Below, piece after piece: positions 60,222 through 64,000 of a DNA stretch of 64,000 nt; position 1 is the stretch's first letter; each line of letters begins with the position of its first letter. The stretch is from contig NZ_SGXJ01000006.1 of NCBI RefSeq assembly GCF_004216905.1, forward strand, positions 372,001-436,000. The letters are read 5' to 3'. Origin of the DNA: Kribbella sp. VKM Ac-2569 (GTDB lineage: Bacteria > Actinomycetota > Actinomycetes > Propionibacteriales > Kribbellaceae). The notes below the pieces were generated by a model that saw nothing but the letters and a program-made list of their open reading frames with translations, did not search any database and was not told where the DNA came from. Position numbers and translations under genes: made by a program.

Positions 60222-61822
60222 GTGAGCAACACCCCGAGCAGTTCCCCTCGTACGCCGACCGTCCGCAGCAATCGCAGCAGCAGCCGACGCAATCCGAGCG
60301 GCCCGTTGCCAGTAGCAACGGCAATCGCGTCGCGACGACCGCTGCCCGGACCCAGACCTGGTGGAACGAGACGCTCCACAAGCTCACGCTGCATGCCCGC
60401 GTGACGCTGCTCGCGGCGGTCGCGGTCGGCCTCGCGGTGGCGATCGTCAGCGTCGCGGCGTACATCACCGTGCGCCAGCAGATGTACCAGAACCTGGACA
60501 ACAGCTTGATCCTCCGGGCAAGCCAGGCGGCGCAGAAGGGCGTCCTGACCAACCTCACCAACCTGCGGACCGCTTCTTCCGACGCACTCGGCCTGAGCGA
60601 CATCCGGGTGGGTGTGCTCGGCGCGGACGGCTCCCAGTTCGCTCCGGCGAAGAGTCCGCTGCCGCCGATGGGCAACGACGAACTCCAGATCGCGCGGGAC
60701 CAGGGCGACCAGGCCAGCCTGCGAACTGTCGGCGTACGCAACGGCGGCTCACATTTTCGTGTTGTCGCCGTACCTGCTCGCTTCTGTCCGGTCGGGCTGA
60801 GCGATGAGTGCCAGGCTGATTCTGACTTCCTCCAGCCCGGAGCGCTGGTGGTCGCGCAGTCGCTGGGGCCGATCGACCAGACCCTGCACAACCTCGGCAT
60901 CGTGCTGTGGGCGTTCGGGCTGATCGGCGTGATCGGCGCGGCGCTCGCGGGCAACGCCGTCGCGCGGTCCGGTCTGCGGCCGCTGGCGCGGCTCACGGGA
61001 GCCGCGGAGCACGTCGCGCGGACCGAGGACCTGAAGCCGATCCCGATGACCGGGACCGACGAGATCTCGCGGCTGGCGATGGCGTTCAACGCGATGCTCG
61101 GCGCACTCGCCCAGTCCCGCGACCGGCAGCGCCGGCTCGTCGGTGACGCGGGCCACGAGCTGCGTACGCCGCTCACCAGCGTCCGCACCAACCTGGATCT
61201 GCTCGCCCAGGCGGACAAGCGCGGCGGCCTCCGGCCCGAGGACAGGCAGCAACTGCTGGACGACGTACGCGCCCAGATGGACGAGCTGACGCAACTGATC
61301 GGCGACCTGACCGAACTGGCCCGCGACACCCCACAGGTGCGCAACGCGGAGCTGATCGAGCTGTCCAACGTGGTCGAGGACGCCGTCATCAAGGTACGTC
61401 GACGCGCGCCCGGGCTGGAGTGGGACGTGCAGATCGCGCCGTTCCCGGTCTGGGGTGACGAGCGGCTGCTCGGGCGAGCGGTCACGAACCTGCTCGACAA
61501 CGCGGCGAAGTACAGCGTTCCTGAAGGCACGGAGCAGCGCAGCGACGGACAGCCCGTCGGACACGTGACGGTCCGGCTGCTGGACGGCGTACTCACTGTG
61601 ACCGACTCCGGGCCGGGGATCGCAGAGGCGGACCTGCCGCACGTGTTCGACCGCTTCTACCGCTCCAGTGAGGCCCGCAGCCGTCCTGGATCGGGCCTGG
61701 GCCTGGCGATCGTGAAGCACGCAGCAGAGCAGCACGGCGGCATGATCTACGCCCGCAACGTGCCCGGAGCAGGCGCGCAGTTCACCCTCTGGCTGCCACA
61801 CGCGGCCACCCAGACCCGCTGA
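60218..61822 (+). CDS. mprB: Sensor histidine kinase, MprB-like
   Basis: 534 residues. A Gln-rich N-terminal tail (1-50), TM1 at about 60-85, an extracytoplasmic sensor region to about 222, TM2 at 225-248, HAMP, then the DHp H-box with H313 (G-H-E-L-R-T-P-L-T) and the ATP-binding domain with N-L-L-D-N-A-A-K-Y and G-S-G-L-G-L-A-I-V. The sensor region contains two Cys (near 190 and 198) that could form a redox-sensitive disulfide. GTG 60218 overlaps the regulator stop. Confidence 0.92.
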   Translation: MSEQHPEQFPSYADRPQQSQQQPTQSERPVASSNGNRVATTAARTQTWWNETLHKLTLHARVTLLAAVAVGLAVAIVSVAAYITVRQQMYQNLDNSLILRASQAAQKGVLTNLTNLRTASSDALGLSDIRVGVLGADGSQFAPAKSPLPPMGNDELQIARDQGDQASLRTVGVRNGGSHFRVVAVPARFCPVGLSDECQADSDFLQPGALVVAQSLGPIDQTLHNLGIVLWAFGLIGVIGAALAGNAVARSGLRPLARLTGAAEHVARTEDLKPIPMTGTDEISRLAMAFNAMLGALAQSRDRQRRLVGDAGHELRTPLTSVRTNLDLLAQADKRGGLRPEDRQQLLDDVRAQMDELTQLIGDLTELARDTPQVRNAELIELSNVVEDAVIKVRRRAPGLEWDVQIAPFPVWGDERLLGRAVTNLLDNAAKYSVPEGTEQRSDGQPVGHVTVRLLDGVLTVTDSGPGIAEADLPHVFDRFYRSSEARSRPGSGLGLAIVKHAAEQHGGMIYARNVPGAGAQFTLWLPHAATQTR

Positions 61823-61838
61823 TTGTTTGCTGACAGGT

Positions 61839-61904
61839 CCTTCAGAGGATCTTCATCGAGTTCTTCGGTCACTCCGAGGGGATCTTCAGGGCCCTCTCAG
61901 GTCC
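61839..61904. promoter_or_regulatory. Six tandem 11-bp repeats upstream of pepD (MprA-like sites)
   Basis: Units start at 61839, 61850, 61861, 61872, 61883 and 61894, exactly 11 bp apart, with the loose consensus YYTTCAGGGNN. Pairs of units give the 8-3-8 direct-repeat layout of MprA sites, the best being TCTTCAGG-GCC-CTCTCAGG at 61883-61901. The repeats end 19 bases before the pepD ATG. Confidence 0.7.
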
Positions 61905-61923
61905 GGCCGACAAAGTACTTGCC

Positions 61924-63324
61924 ATGACCGAGAACCAGCCGCAGCAGCCGCAGAACCAGCCCGGCCAGAACGCACAGGGACCGCAGGGGCCGGAGCGGAC
62001 GCAGCAGCTGCCGATGTACGGGCAGCATCAGCAGCAGCACGCACCGCAAGGTGGGCTGCCGCGGCTGGACTCGGGGCCGCAAGGGCAGCGGCCGGGACAG
62101 TACCCCTCAGGTGGGAGTACTTATCCGCAGTTCGGGGCGCCGGGGACGCACCAGGGGGCGTCTCCGGGCCCGAACTGGCCCGTCGGACCGCAGCCGACCA
62201 CGGCCACCGCGGTGAAGCCGAAGCGCCGGGGCGGGCTGGCCGCCGTGGCGCTGACCGCGCTGCTGGTCGGCGCCGCGAGCGGCGTCGGCGGCGCGGCGGT
62301 CTACTCGGCGACCAACGACCACACCGCGAACACCCCGTCGGTGACCTCCCCGCTGAACGGCAACCAGGCGGCGCCCGTGTCGGCGCCGGACGGCTCGGTG
62401 CAGAGCGCCGCCTCGAAGGTGCTGCCGAGCGTGGTGAAGATCGCGGTCGCGACCTCGCAGGGCGAAGCGACCGGGTCCGGCATCGTGATCAGCAAGGACG
62501 GCCTGATCGTCACCAACAACCACGTGGTCTCCGGGGCCGGTCAGGGCGCGAAGCTCAGCGTGATGCTGAACGACGGCCGCACTGTGAGCGCCACGGTCAA
62601 GGGCACCGACCCGCTCACGGACCTCGCGGTGATCCACGCCGACGCGACCGACCTGACCCCGGCGACCCTCGGCCAGAGCGGAAAGCTCGCGGTCGGGCAG
62701 GGCGTGGTGGCGATCGGCTCGCCGTTCGGGCTGGAGGCGACCGTGACCAGCGGCATCGTCTCGGCGCTGAACCGCCCGGTGACGTCGGGCGACGAGGAGC
62801 AGGACAGTACGACAGTCTTCCCAGCAGTTCAGACGGACGCCGCGATCAATCCGGGGAACTCCGGCGGCGCCCTCATCGACCTCGCCGGCCAGGTGGTCGG
62901 TATCAACAGCGCGATCAAAACCGCCGGCGGATCGGGACAATCCGAAGGCGGAAACATCGGCCTGGGGTTCGCGATCCCGATCGACCAGGCCAAGCCGATC
63001 ATCGACGAGCTGGTGGCCAAGGGCAAGGCCACTCATGCGCGGCTCGGTGTGACGGTCGGCGACGCGCAGTCCTCCGACGGGCTCACGAACGGAGCACGCC
63101 TCGGCGAGGTTACGTCCGGCGGTGCGGCGGACAAGGCCGGTCTGCAGTCAGGTGACGTTGTCACCGCTGTGGACGGTAAGGCGATCGCGTCAGGGGACGC
63201 GTTGGTCGCCGCGGTCCGTTCGCACCGCCCGGGCGATCAGGTGACGCTCACCGTCACCCGCAACGGCAAGCCGCAGTCCATCAAGGCCACTCTCGGCTCC
63301 GACAACGGGAACCCGACCGGCTGA
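61924..63324 (+). CDS. pepD: HtrA/PepD-type serine protease with PDZ domain
   Basis: 466 residues. A Gln/Pro-rich cytoplasmic tail of about 100 residues and a membrane helix at about 104-127 precede a trypsin-like domain with H200 (T-N-N-H-V-V), D233 (L-T-D-L-A-V) and S313 (G-N-S-G-G-A-L). A PDZ domain occupies about 370-460. It degrades or refolds damaged envelope proteins under MprAB control (mycobacterial knowledge). A perfect 13-bp terminator with T5 follows. Confidence 0.93.
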   Translation: MTENQPQQPQNQPGQNAQGPQGPERTQQLPMYGQHQQQHAPQGGLPRLDSGPQGQRPGQYPSGGSTYPQFGAPGTHQGASPGPNWPVGPQPTTATAVKPKRRGGLAAVALTALLVGAASGVGGAAVYSATNDHTANTPSVTSPLNGNQAAPVSAPDGSVQSAASKVLPSVVKIAVATSQGEATGSGIVISKDGLIVTNNHVVSGAGQGAKLSVMLNDGRTVSATVKGTDPLTDLAVIHADATDLTPATLGQSGKLAVGQGVVAIGSPFGLEATVTSGIVSALNRPVTSGDEEQDSTTVFPAVQTDAAINPGNSGGALIDLAGQVVGINSAIKTAGGSGQSEGGNIGLGFAIPIDQAKPIIDELVAKGKATHARLGVTVGDAQSSDGLTNGARLGEVTSGGAADKAGLQSGDVVTAVDGKAIASGDALVAAVRSHRPGDQVTLTVTRNGKPQSIKATLGSDNGNPTG

Positions 63325-63346
63325 CCGGACGTCTCACCAAGTAGAC

Positions 63347-63384
63347 CGGACTGCGCCGCCCACCGAGCGGCGCAGTCCGTTTTT
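63347..63384 (+). terminator. Strong intrinsic terminator after pepD
   Basis: CGGACTGCGCCGC (63347-63359) pairs perfectly with 63367-63379 around a 7-base loop, followed by TTTTT. It is 22 bases past the pepD stop. Confidence 0.93.
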
Positions 63385-63425
63385 AATGCGCTGCGGCGAT
63401 CGGGTGGATTGGCTACCTTCCCGCC

Positions 63426-63716
63426 ATGACACTTTCGCGGGAGAGGCCGCCCCTGGTTGCGGACGAGCGGACGCAGTTGGTGGGCTGGCTGAACCAGCAG
63501 CGGGCGCTGGCGCAGCTGCTGGACGAGTTCGAGGCGCAGTGCGCGCAGTCGAACGAGATCGTCGCCACGCACTCGCTCGACGACGTCGGGAAGCACCCGG
63601 ACTTCAAGGCGGCGCAGGCGACGCTGCGATGGATGCTGATCCACATGGTCGAGGAGACCGCGCGCCACGTCGGGCATCTCGATGCGATGCGTCGCTCGGA
63701 TGCATTGGTTTACTAG
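63426..63716 (+). CDS. DinB/DUF664 family protein with internal deletion
   Basis: 96 residues, about 70 shorter than family members. The N-terminal helix E-R-T-Q-L-V-G-W-L is followed directly by the C-terminal part L-L-D-E-F-E-A-Q-C-A-Q-S-N-E and H-M-V-E-E-T-A-R-H-V-G-H-L-D; the middle, including the first metal-binding His of DinB proteins, is missing. The last residues (R-R-S-D-A-L-V-Y) also differ from the usual ending. The deletion keeps the frame, so it may be expressed, but it is probably non-functional. The other copy at 11878 lacks the N-terminal part instead. Confidence 0.65.
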   Translation: MTLSRERPPLVADERTQLVGWLNQQRALAQLLDEFEAQCAQSNEIVATHSLDDVGKHPDFKAAQATLRWMLIHMVEETARHVGHLDAMRRSDALVY

Positions 63717-63721
63717 AAGCT

Positions 63722-64000
63722 GTGGAGATCCATCGGGCGGACGATCGGTTCCGGACCGCGAACGAGTGGCTGGACTCGCGGCACTCGTTCTCGTTCGGGC
63801 CGCACTACGACCCGGCGAATGTCGGGTTCGGGTTCTTGGTGGCGCACAATGACGAGACGGTTGCTCCTGGCACCGGGTTTGAGAGGCATCCGCATCAGGA
63901 CCTGGAGATTGTCACCTGGGTGCTGCGGGGTGCCCTGGCGCACCGTGACTCGCAGGGGAACAGCGGCGAGGTGTACCCGGGGCTCGCGCAGCGGATGAGT
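63722..64000 (+). CDS. Pirin family protein (partial, runs off the right edge)
   Basis: The N-terminal 93 residues, from GTG 63722. The motif S-R-H-S-F-S-F-G (about residues 20-27) and H-P-H-Q-D-L-E-I-V-T-W-V-L-R-G (about 55-69) are the cupin hallmarks of pirin; the His residues would hold the metal. Pirins act as quercetinase-like dioxygenases or transcription cofactors. The gap to the DinB gene is only five bases, so the two may be one transcript. Confidence 0.85.
   Translation, partial: MEIHRADDRFRTANEWLDSRHSFSFGPHYDPANVGFGFLVAHNDETVAPGTGFERHPHQDLEIVTWVLRGALAHRDSQGNSGEVYPGLAQRMS

Overview
The window is about 70% G+C, uses GTG and TTG starts freely, joins many genes by 4-base ATGA/GTGA overlaps, and carries families typical of soil actinomycetes: a SARP/AfsR regulator, XRE-DUF5753/DUF6879 cassettes, MprAB-PepD, F420-dependent LLM oxidoreductases and sugar ABC importers without their own ATPase. 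A Propionibacteriales-type organism such as Kribbella is the best guess. That is an inference from gene content and codon style, not from a marker gene. No rRNA, tRNA or CRISPR array was seen.

Layout. 1-2.9 kb: end of a sugar ABC importer operon (binding protein, two permeases, the last cut by the window edge). 3.1-6.2 kb: TetR regulator with a perfect operator palindrome plus a membrane protein, then a serine hydrolase coupled to a flavin-reductase-like protein. 6.3-11.1 kb: phenylacetate catabolism genes paaN and, divergently, paaI-paaJ-paaK, closed by a long bidirectional hairpin. 11.1-22.1 kb: DUF433 protein, a truncated DinB gene, TetR, a large SARP-ATPase regulator, a second serine hydrolase, a VOC protein, a DrrAB-type exporter, and a GntR-MFS pair. 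22.3-23.7 kb: secreted subtilisin.

23.7-30.6 kb is an accessory stretch. It has degenerate tandem repeats and mini-hairpins, a visibly lower-GC OLD-type ATPase/TOPRIM protein, a four-gene XRE/DUF6879 cassette, a lipoprotein, an orphan, and a 24-bp inverted repeat. 30.6-45 kb returns to core-like genes: nitrilase family, two DMT transporters, a three-gene 2-oxo acid dehydrogenase, a duplicated secreted cysteine-pair protein with a strong terminator, an aminotransferase coupled to an SDR, a DDAH-type amidinohydrolase, and a three-domain wall hydrolase.

45.0-53.9 kb is an eight-gene, tightly coupled operon: secreted DUF4185 protein, GntR regulator, ABC importer, SDR, glucarate-dehydratase-like enolase, and a glycosidase. 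It reads as one saccharide/sugar-acid utilisation unit and is the best candidate here for an undescribed pathway. 53.9-64 kb: holin-like membrane protein and low-MW phosphatase, PPi-dependent phosphofructokinase, Lrp/EamA pair, LLM oxidoreductase, acetamidase family protein, and an mprA-mprB-pepD envelope-stress module with repeated 11-bp regulator sites, then a DinB-family remnant and a partial pirin.
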